64,000 nucleotides of DNA from Phytophthora sp. 'mugwort' (taxonomy: Eukaryota; Oomycota; Peronosporomycetes; Peronosporales; Peronosporaceae): assembly GCA_033558025.1 (NCBI GenBank), contig JAUCEF010000005.1, positions 5,394,001 through 5,458,000 of the forward strand, given 5' to 3'. This document shows positions 1-10,100 of this stretch, piece after piece. Every line of letters begins with the position of its first letter. The stretch's first letter is position 1. The notes beneath the pieces were generated by a model. That model was not told where the DNA came from. It searched no databases and saw only the letters and a program-made list of their open reading frames with translations. A program made the position numbers and the translations under genes.

Positions 1-370
1 TTACCTTAAGTGGTTGGCCAGTTTAGTAGAATGGTTGCAGTGTAGTTATGCGAGGCTCTGTATCTTCTCAGCCGCTGCTTTGTTTTTATCAGGACGAGCG
101 TCAAATCAACGAGGACGCCTTCGGCAATTTTATAGTTCTTTAAAAAGCATTCAGCGGCACCAGTGAAGGTGCAGGCGCGTCTAAAAGGAAGCGCATCAAA
201 TTTGAGGCGTGGCCAGTTTAGTAGAGATTTTAGTACTGAAGTTTGTATTGGGAACCCATACGTTTATGACAGATATATGTCGATCTCACAATGAGTTCCC
301 TACTGTGGCGACTTGCTGAATTTATGCTCATTAAATTAAAGACTCAACTGGATAGGCCAGGCCAAATCGA

Positions 371-444
371 GTGCTGCTGCCTCAAGCGGTTAAGGCGCCT
401 GTCATTGACGTGACAGACCGAGGTTTAAATCCCTCTGCGGCCCA
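371..444 (+). tRNA. tRNA-like sequence (tRNA pseudogene or SINE head)
   Basis: A 74-nt stretch resembles a tRNA. Its 5' GTGCTGC can pair with the 3' GCGGCCC (six of seven positions, one T-C mismatch, one wobble). A GCCT/AGGC D stem encloses a GCGGTTAA loop, an inner CTGTC/GACAG stem follows, and GGTTTAAATCC resembles the internal B box. The anticodon loop is eight nucleotides rather than seven and the T stem has only four clean pairs, so I do not assign an isotype. It lies inside the transposon remnant. tRNA-derived SINEs are known in Phytophthora, so a SINE head is as likely as a decayed tRNA gene. Confidence 0.4.
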
Positions 445-1726
445 TGGAAAGTGAAGTACCGAAAGGTAAGCCTTGGTGCCGGGGTTTCAAGGACAGTAGG
501 TGCACCTGCTGACGCCCCCCCATGTATTTATTTCGATTAGCATGGCTATACTGCTGCTTCCTGCAGGACAGAATTCTTCGCTCTCTTTTTTGCTGTTTTT
601 TAGCAGCACCTGCACGCGGCTTCTTGGTCTTGTTTTTCTTGGCTTGATCGTTGGCTTCTGCAATCTCCAGCAGCAGAGATTCAGTGAGGCTTGATCGCTT
701 TGGCCTTGCTGATAGTGTAGCTGTCCGAGTCATCTTTTAGTAGCTCCAGCGCGCTGTGAAGCTTAGTCTTGAACGAGCTAAACACAGCTACATCTAGAGG
801 TTTAGAAGATATGAGTAGCATTAGAGGGTAAACAGACTAGCTTAATCTGGTACGCTGCAGCCACTCGTACGATAGGCAGTAAAAAATGAAAACTGCAACC
901 ATCCATGATAAGCAACAGTGGCCTGCGAATTGGCGTAGGCACAGTCGCGGCAAGGAAATGGAGTCAGCTCGCGAACAGCATCATATTCATGAAACCTGAG
1001 TCAGTCGTCGTCACTGCCGTCCCCGGTACACTCGAACCTTGTAGCGCCATGAGCGGTACTGTCTCACCTGGTAAAATAATCACAGGCGGGACGGCAAGGC
1101 CAGCGGCGCTTCCACAGGCAAAGACGATGGGGTGGAAATTCGCCGTCGTTGCCGAACTCCATACGTTCCGCGATCCACGAACTGCGACGACCTGCTTGGT
1201 CCGGCTACGGGATTGGAACGCAGTTTCATCGACATTGAAGACGCGGCTCCCATCAAACCCCTTTCGATTATCAACTTGGCCATGGTACCGAACAGCACGA
1301 GCATGTCGGATTTATCGACACTGTTGCGATCTTGTGAGAAATGGTGAGAAATTGGCAAGTTCGCGTGCTCAATATGGGATTTCGCTCCATGAATTGCTTG
1401 TACCAGCCGTCGCCAACATCACGACCGATCTGTCATTGCGCAGCCTTTGCGAATCACCTCCTATCGTTCGACCGGGTGGCCGACTGGCTGCCGGCCGACA
1501 ACCCACTGACAGATGCTCTCCTCTGCTTCGACAGGCAGGAGCGGCGATGGCCCACGCCGCCTGGACTGACGTCTTCTCTGTTAGTCTTAGCCACAGCATA
1601 TTTTCGCAGCGTACTATACGCGATCTTAGTTTCTTGAGCAATATTCTTTGTCGGTCATCCAGCCAGAATTTGGTCGACGGCTGCACTCAGCTCTGCCAGG
1701 GAGTACCGGCCGCGCCTCTTGGTCAT
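430..1726 (-). pseudogene. Pogo/CENP-B-type DDE (DDE_1) transposase relic
   Basis: Reading the minus strand from an ATG at 1726 gives an N-terminal helix-turn-helix start (MTKRRGRYSLAELSAAV), then an in-frame stop at 1657-1655, further stops and at least two frame changes. The catalytic core is recognisable: NVDETAFQSRS with the first Asp codon at 1230-1228, TTDSGFMN with the second Asp at 1006-1004, and IMDGCSFHF with the third Asp at 903-901. The post-core motif KPLDVAVFSSFKTKL lies near 760-810 in a shifted frame. These are the hallmarks of the DDE_1 superfamily endonucleases of pogo/Tigger elements. All three acidic residues survive although the frame is broken, so the copy is fairly young or was mobilised in trans. 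It is no longer a working gene. Confidence 0.8.
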
Positions 1727-2027
1727 TGGAGGTTTGGCAGTGACTGGACAGGGACGACTGACTGGTATGTACAAATCACTGGCTGAACAGGTCTGGCAGC
1801 TCTGTTTGGGCTCAAAGGTAAATGAAAAGTTGTGATTTTATCCAATCAGACTTCCTAACTTGAATCTAGGCTGGTGATTCGCCCAATCCAATATTCTACT
1901 AATCTGGTCGTTCTACTAAACTGGCCATTTCCCTTACTAGTAGTATTTTGTCAACCGTTTATTACAAAAATTACACCAAATAAACGCTGTTTATCTAGTG
2001 TTATGTTTTTGAGCTAGTCATAGTCCG

Positions 2028-2250
2028 CAGTTTGAAAACTGTCCAGGTTTTCGGATGTTATCGAACAACATTCGGCTACCCACACAGCTGCCCTTTTGGC
2101 GGATGTCATGGAACAACATTAGTGCTACATACACAGCTGCCTCACTGGCAATGTCGTGGAACAACATTCGCGCTACAGTCACAGCTGATGTTATGGAACA
2201 CACAGCTGCAACACATTGAGCAACATCCGCGGGGGCCAGTGATCAGTGGG
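2028..2250. repeat. Dispersed repeat with a 48-bp tandem period (copy 1)
   Basis: The block begins cagtttgaaaactgtc. It carries gaacaacatt at 2063, 2111 and 2159, exactly 48 bp apart, each followed by a variant of gctac..cacagctg. A related block starting with the same cagtttgaaaactgtc lies at 4850. No convincing protein is encoded. Confidence 0.7.
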
Positions 2251-2519
2251 TACCGTATGTAAAATAGCCGGAGTTCATAATTAGTCACACTAAAACATGG
2301 TGAGACTAATTACATTCACGAGATCAGCATATTTATAATTAGTCTGTGTTGGGAATAAAGTTTGCGGCTCGAGATTCTTGTGTCGTTGCGTGACATGAAA
2401 AGGATAAGCACGTTGCATTAAAGTTATTACAAATAACGACGAGAAAAAAACAGCCGACACCAAAAGGCACTTACAAAATAATGTTCTGTCACCCCAAACA
2501 AAAATTTAAGCCAATCAAA
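2251..2519. other. Intergenic, AT-rich, nothing recognised
   Basis: A short AT-rich spacer between the tandem repeat and the next transposase relic. I see no gene, RNA or repeat that I can name. Confidence 0.4.
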
Positions 2520-3930
2520 ATGTGTGTTCGTCTTCCACTAAAATAGATGGCCCTGGGTTTCCTTGCGAGTTGCAGCAAGGAGCGCACATTTTCAATGGGA
2601 AACAAGCGGCATATACGGCCAAAGACAAGCGGGAAGCGCTGGACGTTATCAAGCGAGTGAGGGTATACAAAGTTGCTCGGCAGCTGCAATGTCCTTGGAG
2701 ACAGGTGGAAGCAGTGGGAAGGCCTTACTGTGTTCAAGGGGTCGGCCAAGTCCAAGACATCGCAGGGGCGGGGGCAGGGGACAAAAGGGACGTTTCCTTT
2801 CTTCTCTACCCTAGTGGCATACATGAAGGACAAGCGCCGGCAGGAGAATGTACGTTTTGTTGCTACGTTATTTCTTTTATATTGTCCAGGCTATTATAAA
2901 AACCTTTGTGAACATATCGCTTGTCGTGGAGTTTATCACAGACAACTTTGGCGCGTGGCTAGATGCTTACTTGAATAAAAGGGACGATCCAAGCGGGAGT
3001 AAGGCATTGGAGCGGCTTTGTCAGCGAATTATGCATCGATAATTTTTATGTCAGGTTTTACCTTTTGTGGGCAACTTATCGCTTTTAACAAATTGTTTAG
3101 TCGTAGTTTCTCTAGACAGAGACCCCCCAGGAAGCTAAAACTATAAAATGAAGCTCTCGCAAATACTCATGTTGAATTGCAGCTGGGGTTTTGGTCGACT
3201 AGGCTTGTACTGCTGCGATGCTGTTTTTAACGTCGCCAAAACAGCAATTTACTACGAGATGTTTCTGCGACGCACTGTGCCGAGGTTGGACGTCGGGAGA
3301 GCTCGGGGGTTGTCGCCTTCACCAGAAAGCGTTGTCGAACGACTGCTGTGCTCTCTGCTCGAGCGGATGGTAAGAGTTTTTTTCGTACATTTTATCATTT
3401 TTGCGTGATTATATTATATGTGATATTTATGTGCTTCTATATTTGATGTAAGTTTTGAGGTTAAGAAGCTCCTCATCTTTTTTCATCATGGGCGGCAAGG
3501 CTGGCGATGTGATTGAGAATAAGCAGCTCAATAAATTTCCGGAAGGACACTTTTACGCGGATCAGGAGCAAGCGTGGATTGGGAGTTTTACACACTGAAC
3601 TCCTAACATATGAGATCGAGGGACAGTCTGTCTGTCTTATTGCTAGGCAATTTAGATAGTAATGAGTCTGGGAAGGCAAATGGGTAATTATAGAGGTAAC
3701 CTGCTCGTCTGTATGCGCGTTGTCCCTAACAGCACCTCGGTTTGTCAACCGTTAGGTGGTGGTAATGGTCCCACTCAATAACGCGATGCATGGTAAGTAG
3801 CGCTCTCGTGCAAAAAAGGGAGCCATTCCCTTTGAAAAAAAGGTTACAGGCGGTTCAAAAGACCATTGCTGCATGGAAGACTTAAAAACTCCGACTGTGG
3901 TGAAGAGCTTTGAAAAAGCCTTTCTTCACT
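2520..3930 (+). pseudogene. Second DDE_1/CENP-B-like transposase relic
   Basis: Pieces in all three plus frames reconstruct an old transposase in order. A helix-turn-helix segment (AKDKREALDVIKR.., about 2618-2700) changes frame into a QWEGLTVFKGSAKSK segment. MKDKRRQEN and FITDNFGAWLDAYLNKRDD follow (2820-2980), then a core strand NVAKTAIYYEM near 3228 where the expected first catalytic Asp is lost. After that come KFPEGHFYADQEQAW near 3540 and a VVPNSTSVCQPL motif near 3720 matching the conserved end of DDE_1 cores, and finally a TPTVVKSFEKAF tail near 3900. Stops and shifts are frequent. It differs in sequence from the element at 1-1935, so it is a separate, older family. Confidence 0.65.
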
Positions 3931-4179
3931 TTCCGATCGTCATGGTAGTCAGATAGAACTTCAGTAACATGCCCCATATTTGAAAATAGCGCCCATTTGT
4001 TTAGCCTCGATTTGATATTAGCTTCAACAAGCCGCATAATTAGCCAATGAGGCTGAATTTCAGACGTCGTGTTTTTTAGTCGTGTATGTCACCATTATTT
4101 GTACCAGAGTGGGGCACTATCAAGGTCGTGTTTTCCCGTCGTTATTTGTACTAAGCTATTTAAGAAGGGCTTTGCGCTG
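3931..4179. other. Non-coding repeat flank
   Basis: No recognisable gene. The sequence joins the decayed transposase to the dispersed repeat that begins near 4180. Confidence 0.35.
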
Positions 4180-4315
4180 TCCAGTCGAATGGACTTACCC
4201 GCCGTCAGTCGCTCTCGACATTTGAACCCGCTGTCTTTGTCGCATATTCCAGGTACTCCAACACGAGCCTTTTGTTGTGAGCAAGCTTTCACTTTGTATC
4301 TTCAAACTGCCCGTC
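4180..4315. repeat. Dispersed repeat, copy A (pairs with 6230-6370)
   Basis: This stretch aligns with 6230-6370: shared blocks include acccgccg, gtcgctctcg, actccaacacgag, actttgt and cttcaaactgc in the same order and spacing, with small indels. On the minus strand both copies can be read as a related peptide beginning (K)ARVGVP or (K)TRVGVP, but both are interrupted and I do not recognise a family. Probably two fragments of one repeat family. Confidence 0.6.
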
Positions 4316-4849
4316 TACAACCCATGTCCCCAATGATCGTAGAAGAAGATAAGTTGATGTTTGGTAATTTGTTTTAAGGCAAGTTGTTTGTATCGTAATT
4401 CATCACCTATTTAGCGAGTTTAGTTGTGTAGCTAAATCAAATGGGTACTCAATATCTGGACGACCCTAAGCGGTTAAAGCAAGTCGCAATCCTCTATTTG
4501 GAAACGAGGTTTTTCGTGTGTTATGTTGATAAAATGACAAGTTATATTAAAACGGTGCAATCGAATTGGTTAAAGGGTCTTTTGTGCTCCACATTAAACC
4601 TCAATAGGTGGACCAGAGAAGTACCGGTACTAATCTGATTTCGCTTTGCAAGGACCAGAGAACAAATCAAATTGAGGCCATATAAATGCGCCCCGAGAAC
4701 TAAATCGTGCTTTTCGTGTGTTATGTCGTGCTCGATTATTAGCGGAGTATCTGACAACCGATCCAGGTACGAGTCTGGATCACAAATTAAAAAAAAAAAA
4801 ATTGTGATTCACAAACCCCCGTCTCAATAATATTTCTCCGTTTAATTCA
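4316..4849. other. Intergenic, no feature recognised
   Basis: AT-rich sequence with only short random reading frames. An A-rich tract at about 4788-4800 is the only notable composition feature. Confidence 0.35.
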
Positions 4850-4985
4850 CAGTTTGAAAACTGTCGTTGCAGAAGGTTTTCGGACATCATCGAGCAACAT
4901 TCATCTACATGCACAATGCCTAACCGGCCGATATCATGGAATAACATTAGCGCAACACACAGCTGCAACACATGGAGCAAGGACC
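4850..4985. repeat. Dispersed repeat (copy 2 of the 48-bp-period family)
   Basis: It opens with cagtttgaaaactgtc exactly as at 2028, then ggttttcggac, and carries gagcaacatt at 4892 and gaataacatt at 4939, 47 bp apart, followed by cacagctgcaacacat. It is a diverged partial copy of the 2028-2250 block. Confidence 0.65.
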
Positions 4986-4994
4986 ATTAATACC

Positions 4995-5440
4995 GCTTCT
5001 CAATCGACACGTTCGCAGTGGACGACAAACCCTGGAAGAATGGCTTGACATCAGACTACTTCGGCTTCACCATCATCATCATTACTCTGCTGGTCGTTGC
5101 GATCCCGGAGGGGCCTCACTTGCCATCACCATCGCCGTCGCATACTCGGTCAAGAAGATGCTGGTGCACAACAACACTGTCCGACACCTCGATGAGTGCG
5201 AGACGATGGGAAGTGCGACGGCCATTACGCTTGAGGAAGATGTACGGCTTCGTGATGACCCTGAATGGGGCGCGGGATGTGCAGCGAATCGCTCAGGGCA
5301 TTGGTCCCATAATTCTGTCGATTTAGCTGATTCGAGGCTTGTACGCAACAGATCTACTAGCGCGTTCATCTCGATGCGTAGGCAGCGCATTGCGATAAAG
5401 ATCATTTTGTGACTTGCATCGTTGGCCACATAATGACGAG
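4995..5440 (+). pseudogene. Fragment of a P-type (plasma-membrane type) Ca2+-ATPase gene
   Basis: Two overlapping plus frames give a piece of a calcium-transporting P-type ATPase. [18 protein letters not shown] (from about 5057) is the M4 helix with the ion-binding PEG motif. In the next frame, [19 protein letters not shown] and [14 protein letters not shown] follow. The invariant phosphorylation motif DKTGT, which should come straight after ATAI, is missing: the text runs into unrelated residues. One frameshift separates the two parts near 5115. No upstream actuator domain or downstream nucleotide-binding domain is visible. It is a short, non-functional gene fragment stranded among repeats, probably captured or duplicated by a transposon. 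I did not find the parent gene in this window. Confidence 0.8.
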
Positions 5441-6168
5441 GCCATGGAGACGCTGTAGGGCAAGCCGGCTGAGTTTGGGCTCGTCCAGCTTCAAAACGAC
5501 GTGACGGGGGGGAGGGGGCATGTTCGTCCAGGTGGACGTTAGCGTCTATGCCACATGTATCAATAGGACGGCTGGGAGACGCTACGAGCTCGCGTAGGAC
5601 GAGCAGGTAGGCGTAGCTTGTATCCTATGCGACTTCTACCTACGTGAGCTTAGCGCGTCGGCGTTGCAGCTCGCTGGCCAGAGTGCAACTCAGTCTGGCG
5701 CGCACCAAAGCGAAAGCTGTAAGGCCAGGACGTGCCAGAGGATGAGCACGGAAGGAGGACAATGGGCGTCCTCCGCCGGCGGTCGCCACGTGTGGCAGGC
5801 ATTGTTGGGCTACAGATGACAACGCAAGGTGGCCCTACGTTCAACAAAATTGTTTTGGGTTTAGATTGAAATTCGTATGCTCGGACACAGCTCGGATCGT
5901 TTGACGCGCTCGGTTTAGCGTAGGCTTGGCCGGCTTTTCGGAGTTTCCGACTACAGTCGTCTTGGCCTTTTAGTTTAAAGGCAAGTTGGCCAGGCTGGTA
6001 GCAAGCTGACAAGTCTTCTCCATGAACAGCTTGACCTTCGACGGGTTGGTGATCGCCACAAGGCGAGATGTTGCATGCCATGGTTGTTGTGGAATGTATG
6101 TCTCCCATTGGCATTGTGAACAACCTCTGCAAACAAAACTTCCTCCTGTTTCTCGCGCCGTGTCTTGG
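5441..6168. other. Repeat-type sequence without a supported gene
   Basis: A 222-codon open frame lies on the minus strand (5650-6318), but its product is compositionally odd, matches no family I know, and crosses both the hairpin at 6169-6225 and the dispersed repeat at 6230-6370. I treat it as repeat sequence, not as a gene. Confidence 0.35.
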
Positions 6169-6225
6169 TATGAATTTGCTACGTTTTTTTAACGCCGTTT
6201 TCGGCGTTAACGTAGCAAATTCATA
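6169..6225. repeat. 57-nt hairpin with nested stem
   Basis: tatgaatttgctacgtt at 6169-6185 is repeated perfectly inverted at 6209-6225. Inside it a second 7-bp stem, aacgccg (6191-6197) with cggcgtt (6202-6208), closes a TTTT loop, and a run of five T forms a one-sided bulge. It sits just beside the dispersed repeat at 6230 and is probably a transposon-end fold-back. Confidence 0.7.
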
Positions 6226-6229
6226 CGCA

Positions 6230-6370
6230 AGCTCTAGTCGCATGATCTCACCCGCCGCTCGTCGCTCTCGTAGAAGAACTTCGTTTGAAACAGCCGTATG
6301 GTCGCACATTGGAGGCACTCCAACACGAGTTTTTTAAATGAATAAACTTTGTTTTGTACCTTCAAACTGC
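6230..6370. repeat. Dispersed repeat, copy B (pairs with 4180-4315)
   Basis: Diverged duplicate of the repeat at 4180-4315, sharing the gtcgctctcg, actccaacacgag and cttcaaactgc blocks in order. The hairpin at 6169-6225 abuts it. Confidence 0.6.
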
Positions 6371-6900
6371 GACACCCTTTCCCCTCCAGATATCACTATT
6401 TTGCCTTACCGATTTATGGCCAATCTGATCCCAAAATGTATTAGGGTTGCGCAGGGTAATAGGTCCCTCACAAGCGCGTTTAGGTTTAAAGGTATGATTT
6501 GGAGAGCAACTGGGGCAGAATTATTAGGGGTGCACAAGGAGGAGATACGTTTGGCAGTCGAAGGAAGCTTTTCGGATAAGCCTGGACCGGGAAAGGCTTC
6601 TGGAAAACTCAAAAACACTGGTAAACATTTTTTTCTTGAGCCAGCAGCTCGTTGCGTTTGCACTATCAGCATAAAAAGAGACAAAGACGGCATTCTCTAT
6701 CCCCGAAAGACCATGATGATGTGTGGATGATCTCTCGGTCTCAACGGCAAATGGGAAGAATCCCAACTTTCCGAACACCTTCAAGTGATCGTGGACAAAT
6801 ATCGTGACGAGGTTGACGGTAAACAAACCCGCAAATAGCTGTGGAAACGGTCGAGGAAGAGGATTCCGATGAGATAGAAGAGATATTGCTACAACTGTAG
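6338..6900 (+). pseudogene. Unrecognised repeat-type protein, frame-broken
   Basis: A 130-codon open frame (6338-6730) contains a basic, Lys/Gly-rich segment (VEGSFSDKPGPGKASGKL) and stops at 6728-6730. Coding-like sequence resumes in the +1 frame (LGLNGKWEESQLSEHLQ, near 6737-6790), and a final acidic stretch ending EEDSDEIEEILLQL is in yet another frame with a stop at 6898. This pattern suggests one protein of roughly 185 residues broken by two shifts. I do not recognise the family. Its position among transposon debris suggests a transposon-encoded accessory protein. Confidence 0.4.
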
Positions 6901-6948
6901 CACTTTCCTTAAGCTTTAAGAGGCACACATTCCATTACCCACACTCTG

Positions 6949-7004
6949 CTGCTTCATGCAAGCGCAATTACTGTGGGCGCAGTAATTGCGTTTGTATGAA
7001 GCAG
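6949..7004. repeat. Inverted repeat (25-bp arms) upstream of SMC3
   Basis: The arms 6949-6973 and 6980-7004 are complementary at 23 of 25 positions and enclose a 6-nt loop tgggcg. A shared tactgtgggcgc block follows near 7012. It lies about 180 bp before the SMC3 start codon, so it falls in the SMC3 promoter or 5' UTR. It looks like a small MITE-type insertion. Confidence 0.75.
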
Positions 7005-7185
7005 TATAAAATACTGTGGGCGCGCAAATGCCGTGGCCCACACAATTACACTTCTTGCTGTACTTAGTCATCACCACCACGGTACTCCTCAACGGCAAAA
7101 CATCAGTCCATCAAAAGGCAACCAAGCTTGGCAACTTCCTAAGCCAACACCTCTGTCCTTGCCTGTCCTTTATCTAAAGCTGGTC

Positions 7186-10100
7186 ATGCACATTAAGCAG
7201 GTGGTGGTGTGCGGCTTCCGCAGCTACAAGGATCAGGTGGCTGTGGAACCCTTCAGCGAGCAGCACAACGTGGTGATTGGGCGCAACGGCACGGGCAAGT
7301 CCAACTTCTTCGACGCCATCCGCTTCGGGCTGCTCACGTCCCCCTTCGCAAATCTGAAGCCGGAGGAGCGCCAGGCGCTACTGCACGAGGGCTCAGGCAA
7401 GCATGTCAGGTCAGCCTATGTGGAGATTATCTTTGACAACAGCGACGGGCGCTTGCCCGTGGACGACACGGAAGTGGTGCTGCAACGTACCATCGGCGTC
7501 AAGAAGGACGAGTTTTTCCTCAACCGGAAGCACATTAACAAGAGCGACGTGGTGCATCTGCTCGAGAGCGCGGGCTTCTCACGCTCCAACCCGTACTACA
7601 TCGTGCAGCAGGGCAAGGTCAATGCATTGGCTGTGATGCGCGAGCGCGAGCGGCTCGAGCTGCTCAAGGAGGTGGCAGGTACCAAAGTGTACGAGGACCA
7701 GCGAGTCGAGTCGCTCAAGATCCTGAATGAAACACAGACGCAGAGGGACAAGATCCAGGAGGTCGTGAGCTACATTGAAGAGCGGCTGTCCGAGCTGGAG
7801 GAAGAGAAGGAGGAACTCCGAGAGTACCAGCAACTGGACAGAGAGCAACGCGCGCTGGAGTATACGATGCACGAGAAGGAGCTGCAGAACGTAGAAGCAG
7901 AGATCGAAGCTCTAGAGAAGCAGAGACAGGAGGAGAGCGCACTATCGACGGATCTGCACGACAAGCTCATGCACGTCCGCGCAGAGATCAGTCGGATTGA
8001 AAGCGGTCAGCAAAGCAAGGAGCAAGATCTGGCGCAGCTCGTGGAGGAACGGAAGAGGCAGGAAGACGAGCGCAAGGGGCTCATGGAAGCTAGATACAAG
8101 CTGGAGACGGAAGTGGAAGAGCTGAAAGAGCAGATCCGTTCTGATGGCGTGCAGCGGTCGGCGGTGTCGAAGGAGGCACAAGTGGTGAAGCGTGAGATCG
8201 AAGCGAAGCGAGCGCAGTTAAACAATGAGATTCTCCCTGCCCTTCGACAAGCCGAACAAACGCATGACCAAATGACACAAAATCTCCAGGAATGTAGAGC
8301 GCAGTCGGAGCATCTGATCGCCAAGCAGAGTCGCAAGAGTCAGTTCCACACTCAGCAACAGCGTGACGACTACTTGCAACGTGAGATTAGCGACATTAAG
8401 AGCTTGGTGCATCGGAAAGAGTCTGACACAGCGGCGTTGAGAGACTCCATCGAGGGCTTGATGAAAGCTGTTGATGGATCGGAGCGAACACTTCAGCAGC
8501 AGATTGAAGAGTTACGTGAACATCGCAGTCGAGTGGACGCTGTCGGAACTGAACTGCTACGCCTGAAGGAAGAGCGCAACATTCTCAATGAAGCGCGCAA
8601 GGCAAAGTGGCGCGAGGAGAACGAGATCTCGTACGACGTGCGCGAGTTGACGAAGAAGGCGAACGACAGCGAAAATGCTTTGCATAGTACGATGGCATAT
8701 GACGTCCGTCGTGGTCTTCAGGCAGTGCGGGAGATGCAAGATCGTATTCGAGGGATCTACGGTCCGCTGATTGATCTGGTGAGGCCTGTCGACGAGCGTT
8801 ATTGTATCGCTGCGGACGAGGCTGCAGGCGGTTCTCTTTTCCACGTTGTCGTGGATACTGACGATACTGCGACAAGAATTATGCGACAGCTGGCTGCGAA
8901 GAACTTGGGCCGACTAACGTTTTTGCCACTCAACCGCCTGAAAGTGAAGGACCACTTCAACTATCCTCGCAATGATGATGTTGTTGCATTGGTGGAGAAG
9001 CTAGAATATCCTGCAGAAGTACGCAAAGGTGTTATGGCAGCGTTTGGTAAGAAACTGTTGTGTCGGGACTTGGACACGTGCGTACGATATGCGGAACAGA
9101 CAAACATGGACTGCTTGACGCTGGATGGCGATATGGTTCATCGTCGAGGCGCTCTAAATGGTGGCTTCAAAGATCCTCGACGATCTCGTACTCGAGCGAT
9201 GATGGAAGTGAAGCAAGCGCAAGTGGGTCTGGAAAGTGTCATGGATAGAGCTCGAAGAATTAAGGCGGAGACTCAGCAAGCAGATCAACGCGTGACTGGT
9301 GTGATTAGCGAAATCCAGAAGCTTGAGGCTGAAAAGCACCGTGCCATTTCCACCCACGAGCGATTATATGACGAAATTTCTCGCCGTAAAAGTCATATCC
9401 GCACCGAGAAAGAGAATCTGGCGCAGCGAGAGCGAAGCTGCGAGCTTCAGGAACGAGAAGTGAAGGATCTGATCGCGAAGATTACGTCACTTCGTTCGGA
9501 GCTTCTTACACCGATGCAAGACACTTTGACAGCTGATGAAAAGGAAATGCTGCACGCTTTATCTGCCAAGATTTCAGTGTTCGAAGCCGAAGAACGAGAC
9601 CAGCGACAGAGACTGGAAGAGATTCGCTCAAAGAAGGAGGGCATCAAGACGGTTCTGGAGGAGAACCTGGTTAGACGTGAGAATGAGCTCGCACGACAGC
9701 TTGGAGAAGGGATTGAAGAGCTGGCAATCAGCGAGCGAGAAGAAAACCTCAAGGCCAAGCAAATTGACTTGGATGATGCCTCGCGTTTGGTGGATGACAA
9801 CACGTTGTCGCTGAAAGACCTCGTGCAAAAGGTCGAGACGTTGCAACAGGAAATTACAAATGAGAGGGCTCAAGTCGATTCCTTAAACGGAGAGGACGTG
9901 GCACTAAGCGACCAAATCCAACAGGAGGCACGGCGAGCAGAAAAGGTATTGAATCAGCGCCACCGCTTGTTGAAGAAGCACGAAGATACCACTCGAGATA
10001 TTCGAGAGCTAGGGACCTTGCCGATTTCTGAGCTCGAGAAATTCAAAGTGTTGGCGTATCACGAGGTGATTAAACAGTTTAAGCGCCGAAACGAAAAGTT

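Larger units (their letters stand above)
1..1935. mobile_element. Degenerate pogo-like DNA transposon with terminal inverted repeats
   Basis: The 17-bp sequence tggccagtttagtagaa at 15-31 recurs exactly inverted at 1911-1927, bracketing a relic transposase on the minus strand. A further direct copy of 16 bp lies at 210-225, and a partial inverted copy sits just inside the right end (about 1893-1906), so the termini carry subterminal repeats as many pogo/Tc1-mariner elements do. I could not define a target-site duplication, and the left end lies at the window edge, so the true boundary may be a few bases off. The element is dead: its transposase has several stops and frameshifts. Confidence 0.75.

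Noticed and set aside
905..1786. 293-codon plus-strand frame inside the first transposon
   Set aside because: It is antisense to a recognisable DDE transposase relic on the minus strand and has no similarity of its own.
5650..6318. 222-codon minus-strand open frame
   Set aside because: It crosses a hairpin and a dispersed repeat, has no recognisable domain, and its composition is unlike the real genes here.
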